Shown: one piece after another, positions 1 through 9,238 of the stretch
Position numbering within the stretch: the first letter of the stretch is position 1
Layout of the letters: the number at the start of each line of letters is the position of its first letter
DNA from: Rubripirellula sp.
GTDB lineage: Bacteria > Planctomycetota > Planctomycetia > Pirellulales > Pirellulaceae
Length of the DNA stretch: 33,365 bases
Reading direction: 5' to 3'
Assembly: GCA_028823035.1 (NCBI GenBank)
Contig: JAPKCI010000048.1
Coordinates: forward strand, 1 to 33,365
Program-made: the position numbers and the translations under genes
The notes under the pieces: model-generated
What the model saw: the letters and a program-made list of their open reading frames with translations, nothing else
Told to the model about the DNA's origin: nothing
The model's database searches: none

Positions 1-76
1 ATCGCTAGGGAGCTGAGCAGTATCGCTAGGGAGCTGAGCAGTATCGCTAGGGAGCTGAGCAGTATCGCTAGGGAGC
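1..76. repeat. 21-bp tandem repeat array, about 3.6 copies, cut by the window edge
   Basis: Three identical 21-bp units start at 1, 22 and 43, and a partial fourth runs from 64 to 76. Each unit holds the octamer CTGAGCAG. The array starts at the left edge, so more copies may lie outside. It is in no recognisable gene. A small perfect hairpin (arms GCGTTG and CAACGC, 103-118) follows it without a T tract, so it is not a convincing terminator. Confidence 0.9.
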
Positions 77-193
77 GTTGTCACAATCCGCGGGCTAAGG
101 GTGCGTTGACTCCAACGCGGAGTTGCCGTTACCTGCTACGGTCATCAACGCGATTGATGGCGTACTCTCAGGATTGATTGCGCCAGCGAATGA

Positions 194-265
194 CTACCAG
201 TCTGATAATGGCTACCAGTCTGATAATGGCTACCAGTCTGCGAATGGCTACCAGTCTGCTAATGG
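194..265. repeat. 18-bp tandem repeat, 4 copies, spanning the dGTPase stop codon
   Basis: Four near-identical 18-bp units lie at 194-211, 212-229, 230-247 and 248-265 and differ at one to three positions. The rightmost unit encodes, on the minus strand, the last five residues and the stop codon of the dGTPase. Because 18 is a multiple of three, each further unit re-encodes the same tail in frame (PLADW-stop, PFADW-stop, then PLSDW-stop twice). The array therefore looks like repeated duplication of the gene's end. Confidence 0.9.
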
Positions 266-1390
266 GCCGGCATGTGATTCCACAGCGTATTTGTGTTGAG
301 CGTCGCAAAACGCATCGGTCATCCCAGCGAGATACTCGCCAACCACAGTATTGACGGGCTTGCGTTCTGCCCGCTGACGGAACCGTAGGGGAAGTCGAGC
401 TGGATCGTCACGCAAGATTTTGAACATCGTTTGCAATCGATCAGCCGCTGCCTGTCGAACAGGCAGTAAACGTTCGTGACGATAAACGGCATTGAACAGA
501 AACGACTCCAATTCGTTTCGTTCCCGGATCATCGTATCGCTGTGGCTTAAACGCAGGCCAGCATCACTGACGCTGCCGGTGTTCTGTCCCTCAAAGCTCC
601 TGACCGCTTCGATGGCCTGTTCCAGCAAATCCCCAACCTGCAGGTCGATTAAATCATGTACCAGTAACTGTCGTAATTGGGTCGTGGGCAGCATTCCGTG
701 CCGTCCGGAAATCCTGTCCAGCGATCGACGTATGATCGCCAGTGCTGACAATTCGTCGATGGATAACAACCCCATTTGCAAGGCGTCATCTACGTCGTGT
801 GCGTCGTAAGCAATTGAATCTGCAGCATCGACTACCTGGACCTCCAGCATCGGAGAGCGTCCAACAGCTGCTTCCGCTTTATGAGCTCGGACATCCTGAC
901 CCGCCAGTGTTTCACCCGAAAGGTTCAAACCAGGGAAACTTGCATATCGCTGCTCAAGCTCTCCCACAATCACCAAGGCAAAACCGTTGTGCGAAAAGCC
1001 GCCCTCGTTGACCATGCACTCGCTCAGTACGTCCTCGCCACAGTGCCCATAGGGTGGATGACCAATGTCGTGCATCAGTGCCAACGCCTCGGTCAAGTCC
1101 TCGTTGAGTCGCAACACCCTGGCCATGGTCCGCGCAACCGAGGCAACCTCAAACGTGTGTGTCAGCCGGGTCCGATGATAGATTCCCATCTCTCCCGTAA
1201 ATACCTGCATCTTGCCACTCAAGCGGCGGAACGCGCTGCTGTGCAAAATGCGGTCGCGGTCGCGGGCAAAGGGTCCGCGGTACGGGTGCGGCGGTTCATC
1301 CTCTATCCGACCCAGTGAATCACGACTGTGCATTGCATAGGAAGCGAGCAGAAGATGCTCGCGGTCGGCATACCGGCGAAGGTCGATCAT
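248..1390 (-). CDS. dgt: dGTPase, deoxyguanosinetriphosphate triphosphohydrolase family (HD domain)
   Basis: HD-superfamily phosphohydrolase expected to cleave dGTP or related dNTPs to the nucleoside and triphosphate in the cytoplasm. The product is about 380 aa. Visible landmarks are the N-terminal RDRDRILHSSAFRRL block, the first metal-binding His in TRLTHTFEVA, the paired HD in LMHDIGHPPYGHCGED, and the distal Asp in VVDAADSIAYDAHDVDDA. This pattern fits the dGTPase-like branch rather than a generic HD protein. The ATG at 1390 has only a weak GGA upstream; a TTG at 1414, preceded by AGGA at good spacing, would add eight residues and cannot be excluded. The stop codon lies in an 18-bp tandem array. 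No operon partner is visible, and the next gene is divergent. Confidence 0.88.
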   Translation of the reverse strand: MIDLRRYADREHLLLASYAMHSRDSLGRIEDEPPHPYRGPFARDRDRILHSSAFRRLSGKMQVFTGEMGIYHRTRLTHTFEVASVARTMARVLRLNEDLTEALALMHDIGHPPYGHCGEDVLSECMVNEGGFSHNGFALVIVGELEQRYASFPGLNLSGETLAGQDVRAHKAEAAVGRSPMLEVQVVDAADSIAYDAHDVDDALQMGLLSIDELSALAIIRRSLDRISGRHGMLPTTQLRQLLVHDLIDLQVGDLLEQAIEAVRSFEGQNTGSVSDAGLRLSHSDTMIRERNELESFLFNAVYRHERLLPVRQAAADRLQTMFKILRDDPARLPLRFRQRAERKPVNTVVGEYLAGMTDAFCDAQHKYAVESHAGPLADW

Positions 1391-1414
1391 TGGTCCAGAA
1401 TGCGACTGATCCAA

Positions 1415-1793
1415 AGTGATCCTATTCCTCGAGAGAGTTTTGGCTCGCTAATGTCCAACGATTCCACTGGAAACGTAAACTGCGTGGCCAGCCTACAAAA
1501 AAACAAGGGTGCACAAAAACAAGGGTACAAAGACGCTACGCAAGCCGACAACTGAACAGGTACTGTCGAAAACTGAGCAGGTACTGTCGAAAACTGAACA
1601 GGTACTGTCGAAAACTGAACAGGTACTAACTGATTGATGACCCTGCTCAACAACTGAATGTACAAAACACTGGGGAAAACAACAACACTGAACGGACTGA
1701 CTTCATGTCGGTATTGCTTCCCAACCCTATCAGACCAGCATCAGTCCCACACGATCAACCAAACGATCGCAAACGTACTACCTGACTTAAGTT
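1415..1793. other. Intergenic region between divergent genes, with repeats only
   Basis: This 379-bp stretch separates the dGTPase from the MEKHLA gene. It contains the 21-bp array at 1551-1627 and a short doublet of the word ACAAGGGT near 1500-1527. I see no convincing ORF, RNA gene or clear promoter pair. A minus-strand reading frame across the array (to 1665) is low-complexity and probably not a gene. Confidence 0.6.
1551..1627. repeat. 21-bp tandem repeat array, about 3.7 copies
   Basis: Units start at 1551, 1572, 1593 and 1614 (the last partial, 14 bp). Each contains CTGAACAG, except the second, which has CTGAGCAG. Period and core word match the array at 1-76 on the other side of the dGTPase gene, although the rest of the unit differs. 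Unit-to-unit identity is nearly complete, suggesting recent expansion. Confidence 0.88.
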
Positions 1794-2351
1794 GTGCCAG
1801 ATAGACTCGGCACTTCAAATCGTTGGGGAATGCCCGCCCTACGCTCATTACACAGATTGGATGTCATGTCGGCTTGGGAAGAAAATGGCTGGGTTTCGCT
1901 CAGTCAATGTATTCTGGATTCCTACAACACGCTGCTCGGTCAACAACTGAGCGATCGAAATGGTTCAATTGTTCAACAGGCAGAGAGCCTATTCAACGCT
2001 CCGTTCGCAGTGATTGCGCATGACCGACAGACGAACCCCATTCTTTGCTACGGAAACAACACTGCTTTGCAGCTTTGGGAAATTACGATTCCTGTACTGC
2101 TGCAAACACCGTCACGCGAAACAGCTGAACCAGTCCATCGCGACGAACGTGCTATACTTCTTGAACGAACCAGCCGCGACGGCTATGTCGATGACTACCG
2201 CGGCATCCGAATTGCCACTAACGGAAAACGTTTTCTAATCGAACGCGCAACCGTTTGGAATCTCAAGGCTGCCTCTGGCGAGCTCGTTGGACAGGCGGCC
2301 ACCTTTAATAGCTGGAAAATGCTCGGTTCTCAAACGTTGCTGGACGGCTAA
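1794..2351 (+). CDS. MEKHLA domain-containing protein
   Basis: A soluble protein of up to 185 aa that matches the MEKHLA family (PAS-like fold, often of unknown ligand). Diagnostic stretches are LFNAPFAVIAHD, the NPILCYGNNTALQLWEI segment, TPSRETAEPVHRDERAILLERTSRDGYVDDYRGIRI, and the closing VWNLKAASGELVGQAATF. The family is usually about 150-160 aa, so the domain fills nearly the whole protein. The longest frame begins with GTG at 1794. Internal ATGs at 1830 and 1866 are possible, and 1866 gives a start nearer the usual domain border. Its cellular role is unknown, and no flanking gene indicates one. Confidence 0.8.
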   Translation: MPDRLGTSNRWGMPALRSLHRLDVMSAWEENGWVSLSQCILDSYNTLLGQQLSDRNGSIVQQAESLFNAPFAVIAHDRQTNPILCYGNNTALQLWEITIPVLLQTPSRETAEPVHRDERAILLERTSRDGYVDDYRGIRIATNGKRFLIERATVWNLKAASGELVGQAATFNSWKMLGSQTLLDG

Positions 2352-3936
2352 ACGCTCGCTCGGCAATCGACCCAGAGCGGTTCGGTTTCCGGTGCAAACT
2401 GTCACTCATTGGGTCGTCAAGCAGACCAACAGTGATCCAGTTGGATACCCGTCAAACGGCCACCACGTACAGTCGATAACGTGTCATGTTGATACGATTA
2501 ATATCGCACGACACGGACGATGTTGCCGGAAACCGTCTCCGCAATGAAGTAACAGCTTTGGTTGAGGACGGGAACGATGATTCGGTATTGCATGACAATT
2601 CTCCTATCTGACGTTGAAACGACGGAAGAGTAAAACACCAAACAGCCAGCAGTGCCCTTGGCCTCATTGTTTTGCATTGGACACATCAATTCGATCCGCT
2701 CGAAACATGCTGCAGACCCAAAGTTGTGAGCGTGTCATCTCGTGACGAGAAAACGGGTCGCTTCAACAGCTTGCCTCTGCACGCCTTGGTTCGACGCTCA
2801 TGTCCTTTAGTACGCTCCGAGTGTAGGAATGGGTCGTGACTGGATAAAAACGTCATCGGTCAATGGTGATTTCGCAGTTCGGCGAAGGCGGAACAGGCTT
2901 GCATTCCCGCTGAAATCATAAAATCAGGTTTACCACGCCCCTCTCAGGAATACTGTTTGTACCTGCCCGGGTGCCAGTCTTGCCCGTTCTCTGAACTTCC
3001 TGTTTTACCCAGCTTCAATGCAGGGCGTTGTCCTCTACTGGGCCTGCTCAAGCGTTTGATCTGCACCCAAAACACTGTTCCATCGGAAGTGAGAAAAGCG
3101 GGATAGAATTTGGCTGTCAATTCGCGAGCGACTCAAGAACCCGTCGAGCGTGACTTGATCTCTGTGGGTTGCCGACGGAAACATCTTGGATTCATGAGTC
3201 CGAAGAAGCGGTTGTGATTAAGGGCGGAGACGACTTTGAGCAACTCTCAACAAATGAAATACCCAGTTTGTATTGGGCAACGCCATCGGTTGCTGGTAAC
3301 GCGTTGCTGATAGCTGGGGCCAAAATGCTGCATTGCATCGGCGATTGATGATAGAGGTGAAAGTAAAGCACTCCTATCTGGCCACCCCGGCGGAGAAACG
3401 AGAATGGCGTTTAATACAGACGAGTCATCACCTTTAGACGAGCAAACTGACTTGTGAGTCGTTGGATGTCTCACCCCATAGGACCTGTCTCACCAATTAT
3501 CCGTATGGCATGAAAGACACTGTGGTGACTCGCTGTGACGGTTGCCGCCATGCACATCTGGCGCCGGTTAAGGTTGTAGGGGATTTACTGTCAATACTGT
3601 CTGAAACGACTTGCAGCGTATCGGCTGTTTCATTTTTCCCTTTGACGATCGCCGAAGCTAAGCCATGACCTTCGCAGTTCCGTTCATATGGCAGCGTGAA
3701 ACAGTGCCTTTTTCTCATGTTAGCTGGTAACTTAGTTTGAAACTGCCATCAAGACTTGAACGTGAATTTGCCGAAAGAGAGCACGTCCCTGACTCTATTT
3801 TCAACCTAAGCTCCCCTAGAACGGGAGATGTGCGCCCGTTGCAGACGTCGGAAGAAGCAATTTTTCTGATTCAATTGGCAGTTTTAATACCAGGTTGTGT
3901 TGGCTTGGTCGTTTGATCGGCAGCGGGGAAGATCAA
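2352..3936. other. 1.6-kb gene-poor region upstream of the chemosensory operon
   Basis: No long frame here has recognisable protein character. The short frames at 2287-2547, 3247-3474, 3462-3668 and 3497-3718 overlap one another on both strands and lack good ribosome binding sites. One tiny minus-strand ORF (2498-2593) does have a strong site and is listed separately. Small perfect hairpins occur at 2738-2750 (TCTCG/CGAGA) and 3820-3840 (AACGGG/CCCGTT). The latter sits about 100 bp before cheA and could affect its leader, but there is no T tract. I could not identify a promoter for the operon. Confidence 0.5.
2498..2593 (-). CDS. Possible 31-aa small protein with a strong ribosome binding site
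   Basis: A 31-residue minus-strand ORF starts with ATG at 2593. It is preceded by AGGAG with a 7-nt spacer, one of the best ribosome binding sites in the window. The peptide begins MQYRIIVPVL and ends VRVVRY; it is hydrophobic and basic with no clear transmembrane helix. No family is recognised. The main reason to list it is the initiation site in a region otherwise lacking genes; it could be chance. Confidence 0.3.
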   Translation of the reverse strand: MQYRIIVPVLNQSCYFIAETVSGNIVRVVRY

Positions 3937-6408
3937 TTGGAAAACGAAGAATTCATTCGCGAGTTCCTAGAAGAGTCCGAGGAAAATCTCGATCAACTCG
4001 ATCAGGATTTCGTGGCCTTGGAGCAAGAGCCGAGAGATCACGATCGCCTGGATAGCATCTACCGCACCATCCATACCATCAAAGGAACAAGCGGATTCTT
4101 TGCTTTCGCAAAACTAGGTGCGCTTGCCCATTCAGCAGAAAACCTGTTGAGCCACCTGCGCGATGGCTCTCTGACTCTGAACGAAGAGTTGACGTCAGCG
4201 TTATTGGATGCGGTTGACGGAATTCGCGAGGTGCTGACTAACATCGGGAACGAGGGCGACGAGGGACGGGGAAATTACCGTGATTTGAACGGTCGCCTTG
4301 ACGAATTGGCCACAACTGCTGCACACGATCCTTCAGTCACTGAATTCGAGTCAGATCACGACTCACCCACTGTGGTCGCAAGTGAGTCTGCGGAACCATT
4401 GACGCCAACCACATCGGAACCTGACAAAACCCTCGACGCTGACGGTACCACCCTGATTACAGGCGAACCGACAGACGCGTCGGCAAGTCCAGTTTCATCC
4501 TCTCATCAAACTCCAACTGACCTATTTGCCAATACGGAATCCGGTACCGAGCTTGGTTCGAGCAACCTGGTTTCAGAAAAACCGGCTAATGATTCCCTGA
4601 CCGGGAAACCACAAGTCGATGATCTCAGTGATCAATTGGACCCTCCGCAGACGACTGACGCAGACGTACTACCACCGGACGAAAGAGATGCCGTCCGCGC
4701 ATCCACGAACACAACAGAGGGCAGCATCCGCGTCGATGTTGGATTGCTCAATCAGTTGATGGATCTTGTTGGGGAACTTGTCCTCGCTCGGAACCAACTG
4801 TTGCAAGTGGGGGGCGACGAGCCTGACCGCATGCTTGTCAGTGTGACACAACAACTGAATCGGATCACTACAGAGTTGCAAGAACGTGTGATGAAGACAC
4901 GGATGCAACCCATCGGAAACATTTGGGGTAAATTTCCACGCATCGTTAGGGATCTTGCGGTGATGTGTGGGAAAGAGGTTGACCTGGTCATGGATGGCCG
5001 GGAAACGGAAGTCGACAAGTCATTGCTGGAGGCGATCAAGGATCCACTGACTCACTTGATTCGCAACGCTATTGATCACGGAATCGAGACTGCGTCGGAA
5101 CGCAACTCTTATGGCAAGAGCAAGCGTGGACAACTACATCTACGCGCATGGCATCAGGGCGGTCAGGTCAATATCGAAATCAGCGATAACGGTCGGGGAA
5201 TTGACCCGGAAGTTATCAAACGTAAAGCGATCAGCAAGCAGATCATCACAGCCAAAGAAGGCGCTGCGATGAGCGAACAGCAGTTGATACACATGATTTT
5301 CAGACCAGCCTTTTCCACCGCTTCCCAGGTCACGGGTATTTCGGGACGCGGCGTGGGAATGGATGTGGTCAAAACAAATATCGAAAGCATCGGCGGATCG
5401 ATCGATATCCATAGCCGGATTGGCATTGGGACAGCCATCAAAATTAAAATCCCACTCACGCTGGCTATCGTGCCCGCCTTGATCATTTCCAGCGGGGATG
5501 AGCGTTTCGCAATTCCTCAAGGGCACCTTGTTGAAATGCTGCGATTGGATGAAGGAACCAAAAAAAACGTCATCGAATCCGTGCGTAGCGCACCGGTTTA
5601 CCGACTCCGCGGGAAGCTCTTGCCACTCATCTATCTGAGCAAACTATTTAGTGGCGGGAATCCGGTTCCCGAAAATCACTCAGGTCATGTAAATATTGTA
5701 GTTTTACAGGCTGACAGTTGCCGTTTCGGCCTGGTGGTCGATCAGGTAGAGCGTACCGAAGAAATCGTTGTCAAACCTTTGCACCGTGCGTTAAGTGTCA
5801 TCCCACATCTTGCGGGTGCAACAGTGATGGGAGACGGGCGCGTCGCATTGATACTCGATGTGTTGGGTTTGGCGTCCAGCGTCGGCCTTAGCGTGGAAGA
5901 ACTGGAGCGTGAAAGCACGAATACCAGCGACCAGATCACGCCTGACGATGATAGTCAGATGTTGGTTTTTGAGTTGCGTTCAGGTCGGCGTTTGGCGATG
6001 CCCCTCTCAGGGGTGGACCGACTCGAAGACTTCCCCCGCTCTGCGATAGAACAAGCTGATCGAATTCAAGTGGTGCAATATCGGAATCATATAATGCCGC
6101 TGATCGAACTGGCCAACGTCCTAGCGGACTCCCCTCAACCCACCAATTCATTGTCATTGCAGAACGCTGAGCGAGACAACTCGATCAAGGCAGTCGTGAT
6201 CAGCGAGAACGGACACAACGCCGCCATCGCTGTGGAGAATATTCTCGATGTCGCTCACCAGCATGGACCGATGCAGATGACTAATCATCCGGGCAACTCG
6301 ATCAGAGGCTCGGCGGTCATCGAGGGCAAAGTCACGGATATCATCAATGTGTCCAGTTTGATTCGAAATGCCGGCCTCGATTTCTCTGTCGCGGAAGACG
6401 AAGAATGA
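3937..6408 (+). CDS. cheA: Chemotaxis histidine kinase CheA with two C-terminal CheW-like domains
   Basis: Core kinase of the chemosensory array; it autophosphorylates on its Hpt histidine and passes phosphate to receiver domains. I chose the TTG at 3937 because GGGGA lies 7 nt upstream and the product then begins MENEEFIREFL, close to the usual CheA start. The longest frame opens at 3895 (also TTG). With the chosen start it is 823 aa. Order: Hpt with H46 in the HxxKG motif; an acidic Ser/Thr/Asp-rich linker (about 120-260) with no recognisable P2 domain; dimerisation helices from about 263; ATPase with the N box HLIRNAIDHGIE near 373, then DNGRGID and GRGVGMDVV; a CheW-like domain (about 510-650); and a second CheW-like domain (about 670-823). 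The stop overlaps the cheW start, indicating translational coupling. Confidence 0.95.
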   Translation: MENEEFIREFLEESEENLDQLDQDFVALEQEPRDHDRLDSIYRTIHTIKGTSGFFAFAKLGALAHSAENLLSHLRDGSLTLNEELTSALLDAVDGIREVLTNIGNEGDEGRGNYRDLNGRLDELATTAAHDPSVTEFESDHDSPTVVASESAEPLTPTTSEPDKTLDADGTTLITGEPTDASASPVSSSHQTPTDLFANTESGTELGSSNLVSEKPANDSLTGKPQVDDLSDQLDPPQTTDADVLPPDERDAVRASTNTTEGSIRVDVGLLNQLMDLVGELVLARNQLLQVGGDEPDRMLVSVTQQLNRITTELQERVMKTRMQPIGNIWGKFPRIVRDLAVMCGKEVDLVMDGRETEVDKSLLEAIKDPLTHLIRNAIDHGIETASERNSYGKSKRGQLHLRAWHQGGQVNIEISDNGRGIDPEVIKRKAISKQIITAKEGAAMSEQQLIHMIFRPAFSTASQVTGISGRGVGMDVVKTNIESIGGSIDIHSRIGIGTAIKIKIPLTLAIVPALIISSGDERFAIPQGHLVEMLRLDEGTKKNVIESVRSAPVYRLRGKLLPLIYLSKLFSGGNPVPENHSGHVNIVVLQADSCRFGLVVDQVERTEEIVVKPLHRALSVIPHLAGATVMGDGRVALILDVLGLASSVGLSVEELERESTNTSDQITPDDDSQMLVFELRSGRRLAMPLSGVDRLEDFPRSAIEQADRIQVVQYRNHIMPLIELANVLADSPQPTNSLSLQNAERDNSIKAVVISENGHNAAIAVENILDVAHQHGPMQMTNHPGNSIRGSAVIEGKVTDIINVSSLIRNAGLDFSVAEDEE

Positions 6409-6896
6409 TGACAGAAACTATCACGAACCCCGCTTCACAGCGACAAATCTGCGCGTTCATCCTGAACGATCATTGCTTCGGAATAGACGTGCAATTCGTT
6501 CAGGAAGTTTTCCGATTCCAGGAATCTACACCGGTCCCTATGACTCCACCGCTAGTCACCGGATTATTGAATCTGCGCGGCCAAATCGTGATGGCAATTG
6601 ACCTCAGGCTGCGACTGGGCATGCCCGAGCGGACCACGGATCAGTTGCCCACAAATGTGGTTGTCAGAACCGGCGACGGAGTCCTGAGTTTTCTCGTGGA
6701 TGACTTGTTCGACATCATGACACTGCCCAACGATAACCTTGACGCCATCCCTGAAACGCTGACCGGAATTGAGCGTGAGTTCGTGACCGGTTGTTATAAA
6801 CTTCAAAACCGATTGTTGCTGATGCTCGACACCATTCTGGTTGCTGACATCAGTGATATTCTGCGGGATGCGATCAACGCTCCCGACTCGTCCTGA
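6405..6896 (+). CDS. cheW: Chemotaxis coupling protein CheW
   Basis: A 163-aa SH3-like adaptor that should bridge CheA and the receptor. The CheW fold shows as ICAFILNDHCFGIDVQFVQEV, then the PPLVTGLLNLRGQIVMAIDLR segment and the C-terminal LLLMLDT strand. The ATG at 6405 overlaps the cheA stop (ATGATGA), and a second ATG at 6408 is equally placed. The stop at 6896 is followed by about 150 bp before the receptor gene. That gap contains a 7-bp hairpin (6910-6935, GGTCCGA/TCGGACC) without a T tract, which may lower read-through or protect the transcript. Confidence 0.93.
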   Translation: MMTETITNPASQRQICAFILNDHCFGIDVQFVQEVFRFQESTPVPMTPPLVTGLLNLRGQIVMAIDLRLRLGMPERTTDQLPTNVVVRTGDGVLSFLVDDLFDIMTLPNDNLDAIPETLTGIEREFVTGCYKLQNRLLLMLDTILVADISDILRDAINAPDSS

Positions 6897-7049
6897 TTAA
6901 TCATTCTACGGTCCGAAGGTCGTATCCATCGGACCACCCTGGTTCATTTCCATGATTTTAAACACGATCCACAACTAACACTGAAAACACGCTGGTAAAC
7001 ATTCACAGATGGATTCTGTGAATGCCCGCGCACTGAAACGAGAGCGAAA

Positions 7050-9218
7050 ATGAGCGACAAAAAAACAATGATGACTCGCATCGGGCTGGGCTGGCTCTTT
7101 GACTTATGCCATGCCGCATTACACAATCGACTGTTACTTGCCCTGCTGTCGATTTCGCTGATACCACTGACCGTTTTAGGGCTTTCGATGTACTACCTTG
7201 CTTCGAAAGCAATCATGAAACAGGCAACGGATCGCCTGACTGCGGTACGGACAATCAAGGCCAATCAAATCCAAGGGTATTTTCACGGAATCCAAGATCA
7301 GATCCAGACTTTCTCTGAGGACCGGATGGTGGTGGAAGCGATGATCGGGCTAAAGGAAGCCATGACGACTGTGCGTGAAGAGAATGAAGTGACTGACCAA
7401 GATGTCGAAAGAATGAAGGAAGAGTTGAAGTCATTCTACGGGGGTGACTTCGCTCGCAAATACCGTACGGACAACGATGGACAACAACCCAATCTCGACG
7501 CACAGCTTCAGCCGCTGGATGCCGACACGATCACTTTGCAGTACGAATACATTCAACAAAACCCCAACGAACTGGGCAAGAAAGAGCTGCTTGACCAATC
7601 AGATGACGGTTCCACGTACAGCAGTCTCCACCAACTGTATCACCCCGTCATCAGAAACTATCTGAGAAAGTTCGGGTATTACGATATCTTCCTCGTTGAT
7701 ATCGAGAGTGGTGACATTGTGTACTCGGTCTTCAAAGAGGTAGATTTTTGCACGTCTTTACGGGATGGCCCTTACGCCTCAACTAATTTCGGAAGGGCTT
7801 TTCGCGAGGCGGCCAAAGCAACGTGGAAGGATGCCGTTGCGTTTGTTGATTATGCACCGTACACACCGTCCTACGAAGCAGCAGCGAGTTTCATAGCTTC
7901 CCCAATTTTTGACGGTGACAAGAAGGTTGGCGTGGCGATGTTCCAAATGCCAATTAGCCGGATCAACGATATTCTGGCAGAGCGAACCGGTTTGGGAGAA
8001 AGTGGTGAGACGTACGCTGTCGGGTCAGACCATCTGTTCCGTAACGAATCGAGAGTTCTCCAAGAATTACAGGTCGATACCACGATCATCAACCCCGCAG
8101 TACGTGTTGACACTATGCCGGTGCTCAGTGCCTTGTCAAACGCGGAATCCGGAACAGCGATTACCACAAATTACCGAGGCGTAGAGGTACTGTCTTCCTG
8201 GCAACCGCTGACTGTCGACATTGAAGCAGAGGGCGAAGAAGACGGTCGGCAGTGGGCATTAATGTCCGAAATTGAGCTTGCTGAGGTCCGCAGGCCCGTG
8301 ACTCAGATCGCTTTTTATTCAACCATGATCTGCATCTTGACGGGCATCTTGGTCCTTTGGATCTCCTATCGTTTCTCGCAACAATTCAATCGCGAGGCAG
8401 TCAGACAGGCTGCCCTGGTGCACGGCATTGCCGACAATACCACGTCGTTGGCGGGTGCGTCCGAGGAATTGACGTCAGTAAGCCAACAAATGAGCTCCAA
8501 TGCCGAGCAAACCACAGCCCAGGCGAATGTCGTTTCAACCGCTGCAGAACAAGTCAGCCAAAACGCACATACCGTCTCATCCGGCGTCGAAAGTATTACA
8601 GCGAGTATCCGTGAAATATCCGAAAGTGCTAACGAAGCGGCTCGCGTTGCAAGCGAATCTGTCAGGGTAGCCTCCGTGGCAAACGAGCGGATCACAAAAC
8701 TCGGTCAAAGCAGTTCAGAAATCGGTGAAGTCATCAAGGTAATTACGTCTATCGCTGAACAGACCAACATGCTTGCACTGAACGCCACAATCGAGGCAGC
8801 AAGGGCAGGGGATGCTGGTAAAGGTTTTGCCGTTGTTGCAAACGAGGTCAAGGAACTGGCGCACGAAACTGGCCGTGCTACGGAGGACATTCGCCAGAAA
8901 ATCGATGCGATTCAAGATGACACCGGTCAGGCCGTTGATGCGATTGGCAAAATCAGCGCTATTATCAACAAGATCAGTGACTTCCAAAACACAATCGCAA
9001 GTGCCGTAGAGCAACAAACATCAACAACCTGTGAAATTAGCCGAAATGTTTCTGAGGCAGCGACAGGAAGTACCGAGATTGCCCAGAATATCACGCAGGT
9101 TGTGTCAGCTGCTGAAAGTACCGCTGAGGGTGCTGGTAACATGCAGATGTCGGCACAGGAACTGGCCCGGATGGCCGCGGATCTCCGCACGCTCGTTGAA
9201 CAGTATCGGCACGGTTGA
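7050..9218 (+). CDS. Methyl-accepting chemotaxis protein (membrane receptor)
   Basis: A transmembrane chemoreceptor of 722 aa. A first membrane helix lies at about residues 26-52. A large extracytoplasmic sensor region of roughly 365 residues follows, and a second helix lies at about 417-442 ([16 protein letters not shown]). The sensor has dCache-like character near its end ([24 protein letters not shown] split by the usual turn), but I cannot name a ligand. The cytoplasmic part is a long coiled coil with the signalling tip [21 protein letters not shown] at about 573-593. No HAMP domain is visible between helix 2 and the coiled coil, and the C-terminus (LVEQYRHG) lacks a CheR/CheB-docking pentapeptide. 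It is encoded with cheA/cheW and cheB/cheR, so it is probably their cognate receptor. Confidence 0.93.
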   Translation: MSDKKTMMTRIGLGWLFDLCHAALHNRLLLALLSISLIPLTVLGLSMYYLASKAIMKQATDRLTAVRTIKANQIQGYFHGIQDQIQTFSEDRMVVEAMIGLKEAMTTVREENEVTDQDVERMKEELKSFYGGDFARKYRTDNDGQQPNLDAQLQPLDADTITLQYEYIQQNPNELGKKELLDQSDDGSTYSSLHQLYHPVIRNYLRKFGYYDIFLVDIESGDIVYSVFKEVDFCTSLRDGPYASTNFGRAFREAAKATWKDAVAFVDYAPYTPSYEAAASFIASPIFDGDKKVGVAMFQMPISRINDILAERTGLGESGETYAVGSDHLFRNESRVLQELQVDTTIINPAVRVDTMPVLSALSNAESGTAITTNYRGVEVLSSWQPLTVDIEAEGEEDGRQWALMSEIELAEVRRPVTQIAFYSTMICILTGILVLWISYRFSQQFNREAVRQAALVHGIADNTTSLAGASEELTSVSQQMSSNAEQTTAQANVVSTAAEQVSQNAHTVSSGVESITASIREISESANEAARVASESVRVASVANERITKLGQSSSEIGEVIKVITSIAEQTNMLALNATIEAARAGDAGKGFAVVANEVKELAHETGRATEDIRQKIDAIQDDTGQAVDAIGKISAIINKISDFQNTIASAVEQQTSTTCEISRNVSEAATGSTEIAQNITQVVSAAESTAEGAGNMQMSAQELARMAADLRTLVEQYRHG

Positions 9219-9238
9219 GGTTACGTTAGCATTTCATC

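Noticed and set aside
1-265. Tandem arrays as a CRISPR array
   Set aside because: The units follow each other directly with no unique spacers, and no cas genes are present.
3870-3900. Sigma-54-like promoter (TTGGCA) before cheA
   Set aside because: The required downstream TTGC element at fixed spacing is missing.
6910-6935. Terminator between cheW and the receptor gene
   Set aside because: The 7-bp hairpin has no T tract and the downstream genes clearly belong to the same cluster.
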